This document shows positions 1-12,600 of a stretch of DNA of 64,000 bases, in pieces. A model generated the notes under the pieces. It was not told where the DNA came from and made no database searches. It saw nothing but the letters and a program-made list of their open reading frames with translations. The position numbers and the translations under genes are program-made. Positions within the stretch are counted from its first letter, which is position 1. Every line of letters begins with the position of its first letter. The DNA is from Tricholoma matsutake (lineage: Eukaryota; Basidiomycota; Agaricomycetes; Agaricales; Tricholomataceae): assembly GCA_026075535.2 (NCBI GenBank), contig AP026546.1:6634001-6698000 (forward strand). Direction: 5' to 3'.

Positions 1-500
1 ACCGTCAATACGTATGAGAGCATGAACTGAGTGTCTAGTCCAAGTCTAGCCCTCTAGCTAGTACACATTACGGCAAGTCACGATTTATAGGCCTTATTAT
101 GGGTAGATTACACGTAAGCCACCGACGAAACGTGGTAAACGCAACCAATGCTGTAGCTATGGTATAACGTCTAAATCATCCTTGTTAATAGATATTCCTT
201 ATGCCAAGAGATACGAAGCATGAAAATGTCCGTGAATGTGTCAACAAGTCCCCAGTCGTTCATGTAAAAAGAATGTGTAGCTTTCCAATCCACCCCAAAG
301 AGAAACTCGTAATCATAACACAAAGAGAGGTCCGAACATGGAGAGGAAAATACTAAATCCCACGATTGCAGAGAAGAGCTCCCACCCAGCCATAGTCGCC
401 AAGAAACCATTGGCAGCTGACGTCGAGCCCGTCGACCGCGGTAACGACGATGAAGAAGAGGCACCGCCCTGTCAAAAGGTTATCAATGCTAACGTAACAT
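1..500. other. Downstream flank of the secreted-protein gene, no gene seen
   Basis: The sequence is of ordinary composition with retained CpGs. It lies just past the stop codon of the minus-strand gene at 501-2003 and probably holds its 3' UTR and terminator. I see no coding pattern, repeat or RNA gene here. Confidence 0.5.
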
Positions 501-2003
501 TCAAGCGGCACGTACGGAAGTCGAGGACCCCGATCCGCGTGTCGCAGCTGGGGTAGAAGCAGCTGGAGTCACTGTGGGTGTCGCCGTCTGTGTGGATACA
601 CTTGTCCCAGATATAAAAAACCCATTGCCAATAGTACTGAAGGTCGTGCAGGATGAGGATGACGGGGCTGGGTGAGCCGCTGGTGTTGCTGGTTGTCCCT
701 GGAAGAACGTAGACCCTCCGTAGACGCCCATTGGCTGTAGAGCGTTAAAACGGGCTGTGAGTGGAGAATAGAAGTAACTCACTTCGCCACTATCTGCCTT
801 GCAGTTCTCAAATGCGCCGGAGCCGTAGTTAGCGGGCATGTTCCAGTCACAGCCCATCACATCATATATATGCTAGAAGTATACATGAAATTACAGATAA
901 CTGTTAGCGACAAATAAAACTCAGAAAGTCATCGACATGTACCTGGCAATACGTGGGGGCATTCCTACCGGGCTTGCAAGCTCTGATACAGAACTGAGTA
1001 TCAGAGAGAAAATTCTACCGAGAAACAGGTAAGAGATATGATAAGTTGAAAAATGGGTTGTAAGGGAAAAACGCATACCGTCCACTCGTGGAGCTGCTCA
1101 AGTGCTCCAAAAGCATTCGAAAAGACGAGGCCGCCAATAGGATTACCTACCAAATATCATGAGGAAGAGTATGTGATGAACGTTGATGTACATGCCATTC
1201 CCATCTGCTCCATGTGGATCAAGCTTTGCTCAGAGGCAAGAATCGAGTAGAAACAGGGAGGCCAACGAGAATCTCATCGTAAATATCGGAATAACAAAAA
1301 CGATACTTGGAATACGTACCTCTCCCTGAATACAAGGAGCAACGTTAGCAATCAGTGATGAAACCAGTTATATCGGCTTACACCACCATCCCCACGTGGA
1401 ACGTTGATGAGTGTCAGGTCCCCGACACCTAGAAGGTATTAACGTTGCGTGAAAGAGACTGGGGGATTGTGTGTGGGCACCTGTGACTTGAACAAAATCT
1501 GGTGTCTCGATGAAATGTGCGCCTTTGATGGCGCCATCAGGTATTAAGCGCGCGCCAGTGCCGTTCTGTCATGGCTGTTGGAAAAACGGAAACCCCATGG
1601 AGATGGAGAAAAACCTTGGTACACCAGGCAACAGCAATGCGCTGCATGAGTAATAGGATAAGCAACGAAAAATTCGAGAAGGGTATGACACGACTCGCCT
1701 CGATATTTCCGATCGAAGAGCCTGCCCCTGGATTGGGAGGACCGAAGATACACCAGTCTTCTACTGAGTTCACTGCAGGCCAAGATAAGTTCTGCATAAA
1801 GGAAGATGTTCTGATTTCTGACCATATACATTTTGGCAATTGGACGCCTGGTTGACCGATGTTCCACACTGATTAGTGCCTGTCTGGCCCTGTTGTGTCT
1901 GGTTCGGGGCGTTCGAAGGTAAGTAGGTCGCGCTATACGACTGAGCATTTGCGCCGAGAAACACTGCCAGGAACAGGAATAACGTCACGGAAGGACAGTA
2001 CAT
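501..2003 (-). CDS. Secreted protein of an uncharacterised agaricomycete family, 11 exons
   Basis: My exon model is 2003-1823, 1772-1699, 1641-1615, 1565-1481, 1428-1382, 1325-1320, 1223-1196, 1146-1079, 1014-943, 872-783 and 734-501. Every phase agrees and the total is 912 nt (303 residues). The start at 2003 gives a signal peptide: MYCPS, then a run of Leu/Phe/Val ending in GANAQ. The mature start QSYSATYLPSNAP and inner segments such as VNSVEDWCIF, AWCTK, LDPHGADGNG, RACKPGRNAP and MGCDWNMPANYGSG match, from memory, a family found across mushroom-forming fungi with no assigned function. The C-terminus is a low-complexity Ser/Thr/Pro/Ala tail, probably O-glycosylated. Several Cys suggest disulphides. 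I see no catalytic motif. Two introns use GC donors (after GAG at 1699 and after AATG at 1196), and exon 6 is only 6 bp. The gene is intact and CpG-rich, unlike the neighbouring transposons. Confidence 0.85.
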
Positions 2004-2160
2004 ATCCACGGCTGGAAGAAGAATGCAAGACAGGGATCCAAGAGCAGGGTATGAGGGGGGGAGCAAAGGGCAAGCCGCCAACAATTCCTTTGAACGGTTG
2101 GCTGACCCGATGGCTGACCCGATTATAGGTCCCCACTTAGAAGGTCAAGGCACACGAATG
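2004..2160 (-). promoter_or_regulatory. Probable promoter and 5' UTR of the secreted-protein gene, with a 12-bp tandem duplication
   Basis: On the minus strand the bases before the ATG at 2003 are pyrimidine-rich (about 2040-2075), as is common just upstream of fungal start codons. A perfect 12-bp unit, GGCTGACCCGAT on the plus strand, occurs twice head to tail at 2100-2111 and 2112-2123, about 97 bp upstream of the start. It is followed on the plus strand by ATTATAGG. A doubled binding site is possible but not shown. Confidence 0.3.
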
Positions 2161-2892
2161 TCAGGAAGATTGATGAATCATGTCCATCGATTCACTTAAG
2201 TACAGGGCTCCGAGCAGCTGTCGGTCACAACATACCGAATGGCGCTGAAAGTCAAGTGACAGGTTCTCGATCATTTGAATGAGTCTCAAGAGAGCATCAG
2301 CTGGGCATCGATACACTCGGTCCTCCTGGGAGAAGTTAAAATGTTGAATAGTGGTCGGAACTCGACGTTGCTCGCCAAAGCATTGCCTGTTTTTTTTGTC
2401 CACCATATTCAAGTATGTTAAGTAAAAAAATCCGAGCGCGAGTTTCTGACGGCCTTGAGTGCCCGGGCGTGATGCGTGACACGTGACCGGTGACCCTTCG
2501 TGAATCAGTGGCATCAAGCGTCCGAGTCGGACTACATTTGAGGTCCATGCGGACTCGGTCACTAAGTATATGACATTTCAACGTGCCTTCAGCGCCTGCT
2601 GCCATGAATTGCAGACTATAGCGCCAACCTTGGTGCCAAACTACCCTAGAAGGGCTAGCTCGAGCTTCAATTTGTACCTTTGCCTTGTTCTCCCCGTTGC
2701 TAGTTCTGTTACGGCAGTCGTGATGCAATGCAAATTGGCGTCTGAGCCGACTCTGTAACCGATATTGCGAGATCGGACTCGGCAGCATTCCTGGCATGCA
2801 CACGACCCCAGACGACCCCTTGATGCCTGCCTCTTCGCTTCCTTCCTGAATTGATAAAGATCTCGCTGAAACTAGGGTCCTATCGGGAACGA
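2161..2892. other. Upstream intergenic DNA, no gene recognised
   Basis: This stretch retains many CpGs and resembles host DNA rather than the transposon block that follows. It contains open frames (for example 2336-2803 minus), but they have no recognisable domain or splice pattern. Confidence 0.4.
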
Positions 2893-3095
2893 TGTGTGTA
2901 CTTACTATGGAAAGCGAGAGTGATCAGCCGAACTCCAGTCGGCCATTACTTCAAAATCTTCGGTCAATGGTTGATCATCATTCTCAGATGACCTCGGACA
3001 CCACATTTAAAATAAATAAATTTGGATCTATGACTCAACATCAGGTATCTTTGATTAACCACACATAATTTATGTCGCGATGGGAGTGTGTTCTG
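2893..3095 (+). repeat. Left copy of a 200-bp inverted repeat (partner at 52686-52876)
   Basis: Read forward, this segment matches the reverse complement of 52686-52876 over about 190 bp. Shared landmarks are TATGGAAAG, AGAGTGATCAGC, CCATTACTTCAAAATCTTC, ATTTAAAATAAATAAATTTG, ATGACTCAACATCAGGTATC and TTAACCACACATAATTTATG. At least six CpG positions kept here are TpG or CpA in the partner. The arms face each other across nearly 50 kb. They could be terminal inverted repeats of one large element or two copies of a dispersed repeat. No clean target-site duplication is visible outside the arms. Confidence 0.7.
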
Positions 3096-3640
3096 TCCTT
3101 GCATAACAAGTAGAGTAACAAATGTATTAAAACTTGACTAAAGGTAGAAATAAGAAACCTCTGCGAGAAATCATATGGAGTGCAAAAAACCAGTATGAAA
3201 GATGTCTTGGAATGAATTAATTAAATATTTCAAGTACTTCACCCTCATCCTCTTCCTGCATAGTCTGAATAGAGAGTGTGGGAAGGTCAAAGAACTTGCA
3301 GAACATATTGCAAACATGTTGAGTAGAAAAGTTGGCATCGATGAAATGTTTCCATCCGAAAAAAAAAAACATAAGACCAGTATCCCTGCAATATTTGGGC
3401 TTAGAATCAAGTCTAGAATCCAGCTTAGAAACATGCTGCAGAGTTATGATTTGGGGATCTGTCAAAAGAGATGTTCCACCTGAAATAAACATTAGTGAAT
3501 TCATATCAGGTTTGTAGGTCACACTGGATTTACCTTGGAAGTCCCTGATAAATGCAAGGCCCTTTGTCTTCATATATTGCACATGTTGAGCAAAGGACAG
3601 AAATTCAGTTTGATAGGCAGCACAGCCGATGCTGCGATGT

Positions 3641-4466
3641 TGATACATCATTTCCTGATAACTATTGCAAACCCATGGTGCAAGTACAGCGATACCAAGT
3701 GTACGGGGAGTGATGCATCACTCCCCTTTGTAGAGTCAGTACTAAGTTGATGCCCATGATGCATTATACATTGCAGTCCTGCTGTAGATACAAGTAATGC
3801 ATCACATAGTACACTCAGACTGATGTATCATAAAGCACAAACTGGTTATGTTATTTGAATGGCAAATATCTCTGGAATATCTTGCATATGTCAGAATGGC
3901 TTCAAAAACATCCTCAGTTCTCGAAACATTGATTTTCTGGCCTCAAATCAAAATCATTTTGTAAGTTTGATGTTGGCCTTTTCTAATGCGCACAAAGAGG
4001 GCCAACCATTTCAGGTCGGTACACTAAAGCCTCGTTCATGCACCATCCTGACCCTAACTGCTAACTGAACCCTAACTGAACCCTAAGCCTAACCAGTCCT
4101 AACTGGTATGCCCCCCAGCTGCATGTAAACAAACCCTAACTGATCCTAATGGGTATGCCCCCTGGCGGTGTGCTAACCGAACCCTAACCAGTCCTAACTG
4201 GTATGCCCCCTGGTGGCGTGTAAATGAACCCTAACCAATCCTAATGGGATGCCCCCCAGCGGTGTGTAAGGCAACCCTAACTGATCCTAACCAGTATGCC
4301 CCCCAGCGGTGTGAGCAGCATGTGAAAACTAATGTATCTACTAATGCATCATGGATTCATGGGCAAAGGGAAGAGATGTGGAATAGTGATGCATCACTCC
4401 CTGTACACTTAGTATTGCTCTACTTGCACCACACTTTTGTGATAACTATCGGTGTTTGATGCATCA
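3641..4466. mobile_element. 826-bp non-autonomous TIR element (MITE) inside the kinase gene
   Basis: The first and last roughly 88 bp are imperfect inverted repeats. Each begins TGATRCATCA, then GATAACTAT, a GTGCAAGTA-AGC-ATAC block, AAGTGTAC and GGGAGTGATGCATCACT. The element interrupts the alpha-kinase reading frame exactly between GDAA and YQTEF. GCTGCCYAYCA-like sequence occurs on both sides and could be a diverged target-site duplication, but I cannot fix its length. There is no transposase inside. The centre holds a minisatellite. The superfamily is not assigned. Confidence 0.75.
4050..4314. repeat. Minisatellite of about 47 bp with CCCTAA motifs, about 5 units
   Basis: Units begin with ACCCTAAC near 4080, 4132, 4179, 4226 and 4272. 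Each contains a second TCCTAA, then GGTATGCCCCC and a G/T-rich GCGGTGTG. CCCTAA is the fungal telomere word, but here it occurs once or twice per 47-bp unit and not as a pure hexamer array. This is an internal tandem repeat of the MITE, not a telomere. Confidence 0.8.
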
Positions 4467-5705
4467 CTCTCACAGGATCTGGTGGGCAGCATCACCACTG
4501 AGGAAATCAAATGGTTTTGCAGAACCATTCCCAATGTACTTCATGAACACTCCATCAACCACTTCATCAATAACTTCTTCTATCATGTACATTTCATGAG
4601 TTGTATCAATGATGGCAAGTGCACTCTTTACGAAGCACATTTCCAGGATCAGAAAAGAGGGCGGGCCACACATTTTAATATGTTTGTCAACAGAATTGTA
4701 AATGATCCCCATGAGTCCTGAAGCCCAGCGGAGGCAGTTGATCTCCATGCTAAGCTTGGTAATTTGGGTGTGGTTATCATAGGCCAGCTTACCCCCTGAT
4801 GCCTTGCACAAGTACCAGCATTTTTTAATGCAGATGGAAATGGAACCAGTGATGATGGGAAGACTTAAGTGACCAAACAATGCCCTTTTGAAACCCCCAT
4901 ATTTTGGGTTGGCATTATGATTGTAGATAACTGCTAACTTGACAGGCCTTTTGCAATCCTTAACAGTGTTGAATGGGCACACTTGGCTAACAAGGCCAGA
5001 ATAGGTCATTACAGCCATTGGGTAGAGCATGCATTGCACAGACTGGGTATTCACTTAATGATAGAATATGATTATGAACAATTTCTTGATATGAAAGTAG
5101 TCAAACTTACAGATGGTTTTCACATTCCTCCTAGATGGCACCATCTGGGCCTCTAGAGCTTGCCGCACATCATTAGCAGTGGGTGAGATTGAATTCTCTA
5201 CTTGCACTGGCTGTGTAGAAGGAGGTGTCATAATTTTAGTGACTTGTTGGTGGGCAAGGCGAGGCTTGGTGCGAGAGGATGTGACACTGGCTTGCTGTCA
5301 TCAGACTCAAATTAGTTCAGTAATTCAAGTTACAATAGTCTCAAAGTCCTACAGAGATTCGGCACTTCCTCAAGTGCTTTCTCCCTACAGGTGCAATCAG
5401 AGGCAAGAAGCAACCAGATCCCTGTGATGATGGAATTAATTCTTTGTCCTCATCTTCCTCAGGTTCTGTTTCCATAATGTATGAGATGGACATCTTCTGT
5501 TATGATTTCTGTCATCCTAACTTGTGACAACCATATATGCACCAACAAGGCTGGGCACTTAATTCTTTTTCTTGCAACTCAACTCTCCCCAATGGGAGAC
5601 TCCTTGATATTGGACCCTTGACATTGGGTCCTTGACATCAAACATCTCATGCTGGGCATGAGGCTTATCGGACTATTATTGTCATCACGCTGCACCGTAG
5701 CACAT

Positions 5706-5983
5706 TCTGATTGCACAGGGTCACGGATGAAATTGGAAAGGGAAAAACTGTACAAGATCAATCCTCAGTGGTGTAGAAACACTGTATTGAGTGGTAATGT
5801 ACCTGTATGAGATCAACTACAGTACAATTAGTTACCAGTCTGTGTAATGTAATGAAGGGACTTACTCCTCAGTGGTGTAGAAACACTGAGGAGTCTCGGA
5901 GACGATACAAAAAATTTATCCAAGGGTTTAGTAAGCATTTCAGTTATACTTAATCCGTTATCTAATAATAATATAGTCCAACA
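5706..5983 (-). repeat. 3' LTR of Copia A
   Basis: On the minus strand it begins TGTTGGACTATATTATTATT and ends GCAATCAGA. The left boundary is set by the CACAT target duplication at 5701-5705, which gives a non-canonical GA end instead of CA. It is shorter than the 5' LTR because it lacks the MITE and the 104-bp duplication. It therefore preserves the empty insertion site of that MITE near 5930. Confidence 0.85.
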
Positions 5984-6003
5984 CTCCCCCTTGAGCGCGA
6001 CGG

Positions 6004-6751
6004 TCACTGGAGACCAAGAAGGGACCGGAAACACTCGAATTTGATGCGTGGGAGTGCCTTCGTGAAAATGTTGGTGATGTTTTTGTCAGTGGGGCAATAA
6101 GTGAGCTCGATGTCCCCAGATTCAACGGTTTGTCACACAAAATGGAAGTGCACGTCTATGTGTTTGGTCTGCCCATGGTAAGCTGAATCCTTCACAAGGC
6201 AAATAGCGCCTTGGTTATCGCAGAAAACGGTTGTGGGGCACAAGAATATAATGATTTTGTTGAGTTTCTGTAAGACCTTGTGGTACCAGAGGACTTACTT
6301 TGAGGAGTGCATTAATGCAATGTATTTGGCCTCGGTGCTCAAGAGGGTGACAATCGGCTGCTTTTTACTGCTCCAGGACACAGTTCCACCTCCATAAAAG
6401 AAGGTATAACCCGAGATTGAGTGGCAATGGGTGTTCGAAGCCCAGTCGGCATCGGTATATCCCGTTAAATTGCAGTCCTTGCCCCCTAGTATTAGTCTGA
6501 GGGTCTTGGTTCCAGAGAGGTAACAAAAAATGTGCATGTCAGCGTTCATGTGAGTTGTCATCAGGTTCTCGAGGTGTTGAGAGAGAGACGAGATGGCGCA
6601 AGTAATATCAGGGTGAGTCATGACACTGGCATACATCAAGCATCCAATCATTTCCCTATACTTTGTCTTTCCAGCCCCTTCCAACATTGTCAACAATACC
6701 CCTTTTGATCTGATCGTGAGGTCGACTCCAGGCTCCATTGGCGTTGAGGCG
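6004..6751 (-). pseudogene. Copia A polyprotein, C-terminal part (RT end and RNase H)
   Basis: The frame enters from G2 with STPMEPGVDL, then KYREMIGCLMYASVMTHPDI, the RNase H signatures GYTDADWAS and LLSTEAKYIAL, and the late motif KHIDVHFHFV, ending at a stop at 6004. In-frame stops after ALMHSSK and after HFHFV show decay. With G2 and one copy of its 4-bp duplication removed, the frame joins the 22784-26372 part in phase. Confidence 0.85.
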
Positions 6752-6755
6752 GTGC

Positions 6756-7751
6756 TGATAGGTCCACTATGGCAGCAGAGCTCTGAAATCAAGAAATCAC
6801 ACTCGGACACCTCCTTCCCAAAGTCCTATGATTTCACAAATGCTTACAAATGCCTACAAATGCATGAAACAATGAAATGATACTTTGAAACGTCTCAAAA
6901 GACTTCAAACCATTTCGAACAACTTCGGCCACCGTATTCCTATCGTACCGAACCTCGAACACATGCTCCCACCATTACACACACTAACACATCGCATTCC
7001 CGCCACCACAAACATGAAGAAACACAATGGCTAGCAACTTAGCATGCATCAAGGTGTTTTTCAATGTATTCATGATTTATTGGAACCACAAGACAAGGAG
7101 ATTTGATATATCATGTATATGGCACGTTTCTTTCTTATCATTTTCTCATTTATTTCGTTATTTCGATACCTTGTTCACTGCCTCACATTTACCACATGTT
7201 TTGCCTCATGGCCTTTTACCTTTTTAGTACTATCTCTCTAAAACATATATAGTTTGGTGTATTTACTGTCGAGACAACAGAAAATCATCTTCTCACATCA
7301 CCTATCATCTGACTTAAGGGTTTAACTCTTGAGTTTTAGCTCCGTCTTCGTCTGAACTTGCTCAAGTATTCTGCAAACTACGTCGTTTCACCACATAGTT
7401 TCTCAAAACTCTCATCACATTGTCTACCTACTGTGTCATTGTCTCTTACCTCACTTTCAACTATCGTCACCATCTCCCAAACTCGTGAAACTATTTTGGA
7501 GATTCTCAAACTTCTCCACATCGCTGCTAAACTCTCTCGTATCGTTTTGGAACACTTTGTAGTGTTTCGCGTTACTTTGGATGGCTTCACAGAACTTTGC
7601 ACAGCCTAATACTGCTTCGCAATGTCACTTACCGGCCTTTGGATAGCATGGTGATATTCAGTACTACCTCGCAACCTTTCTCTGACTTGTGTTATATCTC
7701 CTAAGACCAGTTTAGTTGGTTTTGGTTGAGTTTCCGGGTTGAGCATCATCA
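6756..7751 (+). repeat. 5' LTR of Gypsy G2
   Basis: It is 996 bp with TG...CA ends. It differs from the 3' LTR mainly by C/T and G/A changes, for example CACAAATGCTTACAAATG against TGTGAATGCTTATGAATG. The two are clearly more diverged than the LTRs of nested element B, which fits the nesting order. Confidence 0.88.
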
Positions 7752-8083
7752 TTCTGGAGCCCACCGTGAGGGGTTTCTGAATCATTTCATCACCTAATCC
7801 ATCTCGAATCTCCCAGGTTAGGCCAACCCAAGCCAGAAACCTCTGAATCGATACTCGCCATGCCTTCAAATCTCTTGAACAATCAGGAGATATCCTAATT
7901 CCAGTATCCAAAGCAGAATCAACACATCATCGACTATTTCCCTCACCCATTCCATCATCTTCATCATCATCTTCTACTTCTTCATCCTCAGCTTCTAGCA
8001 CTTCATTCATCTTTCCAAATACATCGACACCGCTACCATCTATCACCCAAGTCCTAAACCCTACCCCAAGAGCTATCACACTC

Positions 8084-9577
8084 ATGACTACACAAGCTAC
8101 TATGCCAGCTTGTGGTCACTCCATGGCTCCGAAGTTCGATCCTACTCAGCCTCGAGAACTTCAGAGATACTTTAACGAACTTGAAATGCTGTTTCCAACA
8201 TGCAGAATCATCGATTCTGAAGATATGAAGAAGCATGCCTGTCGATACATCGACATTGATACCTCCAAACTTTGGGAGTCAATCCCAGAATATGACACAG
8301 GGGTTTCGTTCAATGAATTTCATACAGCTATTCACAAGTTGTACCCTGGATCTGAAGACGACTGCAAGTGGTCAATCACTGATATGGATAAACTAATTGG
8401 CGAACAACTTCGCATTGGTATCTACGATGTGAACGAATTAGGATTATATTACAGATCCTTCTACAATATCACTAAGTTCCTCACCACAAAAAATTGACTT
8501 TTGGCAGCCGAACAAAGCAGGGCTTTCATTCGCAGCTTTCAACCAGGATTATGGATGCAAATTGTGCGCCGTCTAGAACTCAAATTCCCCGACCACTACC
8601 CAGATGGCCCCTATCCTCTTGATGACATCCATGCTGCTGCGAAATTTGTTTTAGCAGGTACTACATCATCACGAACTCCCTCGGCCTCAACTTCGCAAGT
8701 CTCATCCTCATCCTCGGCTTTGACCTCTATCCCTACTACCTCTACATCGTCACCACAAATCAAAACAGAGGATTTATCAATGATTCTCGAGAAATTTGCG
8801 ACCACTCTCATCATGGCCTTAACAGGAGCTCGATCCAACAATAACAACAACAATTCCCCATGTGTTAATCAAGGGTTTCACCAGGACCAACTTGAAAATT
8901 TAGTTTGTATTTTCTGCAGTCTTTCGGGACACTTCATTAGTGATTGTTTGGTCTGTCAAACATATATTAATGACAGAAAGTGTAAGAAGAACACCGAAGG
9001 AAAAGTTGTGCTTCCGAATGGACAGTTCACGCCATGAAACATCCCTGGGTGTTGTATCAAAGATCACATTGACAAGTGGATTCGTCGAAACCCAGACATA
9101 AATATCGTCCCTGCCCTCATGTATGGCATTGCCCCTTCCCCCACTCCAGCTCCTGCTCCTAGGGGAATCTACCAGATCATGGACATGAATACTGCAGCTG
9201 ATATTTGTATCGCTCGCTTAGAACAAGAATCATATGCATTACAAAGTGGCCAAAACTTCGCTCGACATGAACCCGGTCCAATCGCAGCTCCTGTGGTTCA
9301 GCCATCGATTTTGTCCATGGCTCCATCAGCAGAACCAGTAGCCCTTCCCACTCCAACCGCCGCACCACCATCTATATCCTCTACCACGACCAATCCAGCT
9401 TCATCCAATATAGCACCATCGACAGCTTCACAGACAACTTCAAATTTGCAATCCATGCCGAATTTGCAACCACTCGTGAGCTTGCAACCAATTCATCCTT
9501 ATGCCGCAGCTTCGGAAAACACTTACTTACCCCCTCATGAACAAAACTTCGCCTCTACTAGTAAAGGTAAAGAATGA
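8084..9577 (+). pseudogene. Gag of Gypsy G2
   Basis: Three consecutive open stretches (8084-8497, 8501-9037, 9119-9577) share one frame. They are separated by TGA codons at 8495 and 9035; the second sits where the family has Arg (TPRNIPG), which suggests CGA to TGA. The N-terminal part is a helical capsid-like region (FDPTQPRELQRYFNELEML). A CCHC zinc knuckle, CIFCSLSGHFISDC, lies near 8910-8950. A Pro/Ala/Ser-rich tail follows. Confidence 0.75.
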
Positions 9578-9640
9578 GATGGTCCTTCGTACCACACTGT
9601 AGCCCCCATTCAGAATGACACCATCGCTCAGGACATATTT

Positions 9641-12600
9641 TTGCGTTCAATGAAAATACTGATTGTCACTCTTACTATGGAAGAACTTCTTTTGTTATCA
9701 CCCGAAGTTCATATGAAATGGAGGGAACAGCTAACACCACGTCGTATTCTGAACCAGGATGGAAACAATGTGGGGCACCTAGTCAACAAAGAGGTACTTA
9801 TGATCAACAACCTGTACAAAACTTATATCAGCTCTCTTCAAATCGGCAACATTCCAAAACCCTTCATCGCTGCAAAGGAATCTCACTCAATCAGATCGGT
9901 TATGATGAATGTCAATGGTAAAAACCCTGTCAAAAGTGTAGTTGACCCGGGTTCTTCAATTATCGCTATGTCCAAAGAAGTCTGCCATGAACTAGGTCTT
10001 GCATATGATCCTTCCATCCACATTCCACTTCAATCAGCTAACGGTGGCATTGACAAAAGTCTAGGACTAGCACAAAATGTTCCTTGTGAAGTTGGCATGA
10101 TCACCATCTATATGCAGATTCATATAATCTGGAAACCCTGCCTACAACATACTACTTGGTCAACCCTTCGACGTAGTCACCGAAAGCGCTGTCAAGAACT
10201 GGAGTGATGAATCTCAGACAATTACTATCTATGATCCTAACTTGACAAGATCATCTACTATTCTGACCTTTCATAGAGCCACAAAACGCCAAAAAGTAGT
10301 TCGCGAGGATTTTCATTACTAGAGGATAATATTTTGGAGACCAAACAGTGCACATTCATCATTTCTTTTAACCATTTGAACTCTTCTATATTTATTGAAT
10401 GCACTGCAAACATTCCCGACTTTGAATCCTCGCCTTCTTCGAATGCCACTACTACTTTGGATATTATCGCCCATCTCTATTTGACAGCTAGTGAACAGTA
10501 TGTTACGTTTTTAATGGCCTCGATGGCCCCCTCTATGCCAGATTCATCTAGATATTCCACATCCTATCTATCCTCCAACTCCCTATATCCTGCCTTTGCA
10601 GCCACTAAAAAGAAGTACAAGCCTGTCACATTGAAAGTACAACCCATCACCAACCTGCCTGATCAATTTCACATTACTCGCACGATCACAGGGAATCCTC
10701 TCAAAGAAATGCCGAAACTTAATCCTAAACCTCCAACATTTTCACCATCTTCCCGATACAACCTTGAACAAAAAACAATTATCGATAATAATCATCCCGG
10801 TGATTTCCTTTGGCCTGAGGAAAGAAAACTCATGCACAATTTTATTCAGAATCATGAAACCAGTTTCACATGGACCGAACAAGAAGGAGGAAGTTTTTGC
10901 CCCAACTTCTTCCCTCCGATTGAATTCCCAGTTATTCCACACACCCCATGGATCGAACAAAACATTCCTATTCCACCAGGGATTTACGAAGAGGTTCACA
11001 CCATGCTCAAGAAGAAAATAGAAGCAGGCATTTATGAACCATCGAACTCATCTTATAGGTCGCATTGGTTTTGTGTCACGAAGAAAGACGGCAAAGCACT
11101 TTGCTCAGTCCACAGTCTAGAACAACTCAACAAAGTCACTATACAGCACTCAGGTGTCATTCTGATCCCTGAACATCTGGCAGAACAGTTCGGAGGACAC
11201 ACTTGTGGAGGAATGCTAGACCTCTACATTGCCTTTGATGAACAAAAAGTAGCTGAATCATCTCGAGACCTGACTACCTTTCAAACACCTTTTGGAGCAC
11301 TTCACACTGTCACTCTACCAATGGGTTGGACCAACTCCATGCCCATCATGCACAATGATGTTTCATTTATTCTACAACCCAAGATTCCCCATGTTACAAT
11401 CCCCTACATTGATGACGCACCCATTAAAGGTCCAAAATCATGCTACTCACTCCTGGGAGGAGGTTACAAGACTATTTTGCAGAGCCCAGGAATTCGTCGT
11501 TTCGTTTGGGAACACTTCGAAAATCTCAACCGAGTAGTCCAATGCATGAAATATTGTGGAGGGACTTTTTCAGGACCCAAGCTATTTCTTTGCATCCCTG
11601 AAATTACTGTTTTAGGACATCATTGCAACATCAAAGGTCATATGGCCAACCCAACTCGAATCGATGCAATCAGCAAATGGGGACCTTGTCAAAGTCTCAC
11701 TGAAGCAAAAGCCTTCTTAGGAACCATAGGGGTTTGTTGTATTTTCATACAGAATTTTGCTAAATGAGCAGCGGCTCTTATCAACCTCATGCATAAGGAT
11801 GTTCCATTCAAATTCGGTACAACACAAATAGCAGCACAAGAAGATCTTAAACTCACTCTCATCACTTCTCCCGCAATTCATGCAATTGACTACACCTCAA
11901 ACGCACCTGTCATCCTCTCAGTTGACACTTCGCACATTGCAGTTGGATTTTTCTTGGCTCAGTGCAACCCCGAAAATCTTCGTAAATGCTATTACAGTCA
12001 TTTCGGATCTATCATGCTCAATGCCCATGAATCTCGCTTTTCGCAACCCAAACTAGAGCTCTACGGACTCTATCATGCCTTTGGCGCACTTCGACTGTAC
12101 ATTATCGACATATGAAATCTCATCGTTGAAGTCGATGCCAGATACATCAAAGGTATGCTAGTGAATCCTGACATCGCACCAAGTGCAAGCATTAATTGAT
12201 GGACTGTATCCATCCTTACCTTCCATTTTACGCTTGTACATGTCGCTGGAATGCATCACAGCCCAGATGGACTTTCGCAATGTCCTCTACAGAATGGAGA
12301 TGATGCACAACCAATTGATGGATCCTTTGAAGATTGGATCGACCAACTGCATGGTTTTATTCATCAAATCAACCCACTCACAACTCGCCCATTCCCATTG
12401 CATTCACTCCAATCAACATTCACCCTACCTTCACATATCAGTAAGGGGGAGGACATCACTTATGAAGATGTCCTCATTCCGAAAACGCCAAAAGAGATGA
12501 TGAATGACTTCTTCGTGTTCAAAAATGGCTCAAAGACTTACAATGGCCACCAGACCTCTCCGAAGCAGACTACAGCACCTTCGTGTGATATTGTACTGAG

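Larger units (their letters stand above)
3217..5480 (-). pseudogene. Alpha-type protein kinase gene (3' half), broken by a MITE and truncated by Copia A
   Basis: Alpha-kinases are atypical Ser/Thr kinases of the MHCK/eEF2K type, expanded in some mushrooms. The kinase N-lobe lies at about 4485-5054: a Gly-rich GGFKRALFG, the lysine-bearing strand ICIKKCWY, then NHTQITKLSMEINCLRWAS and EEVIDEVVDG..FMKYIGNG. The C-lobe resumes at 3640-3217 with FLSFAQHVQYMKTKGLAF and GGTSLLTDPQIIT, which carries the metal-binding Asp region. There is an intron at 3480-3533. An upstream exon (about 5290-5110) joins in phase through an intron ending next to 5054, and a further acidic exon starts near 5475. The frame is cut between GDAA and YQTEFLSF by the MITE at 3641-4466. 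The 5' end is lost where Copia A begins at 5706; a matching 5' part may lie at 27.8-28.4 kb. The enzyme is probably dead. Confidence 0.75.

Noticed and set aside
2336..2803. 155-codon minus-strand frame upstream of the secreted-protein gene
   Set aside because: No domain, no plausible splice partners and irregular composition; probably a chance frame.
4050..4314. CCCTAA-rich array as a telomere or internal telomeric tract
   Set aside because: The words occur once or twice per 47-bp unit and are embedded in a MITE. There is no pure hexamer run.
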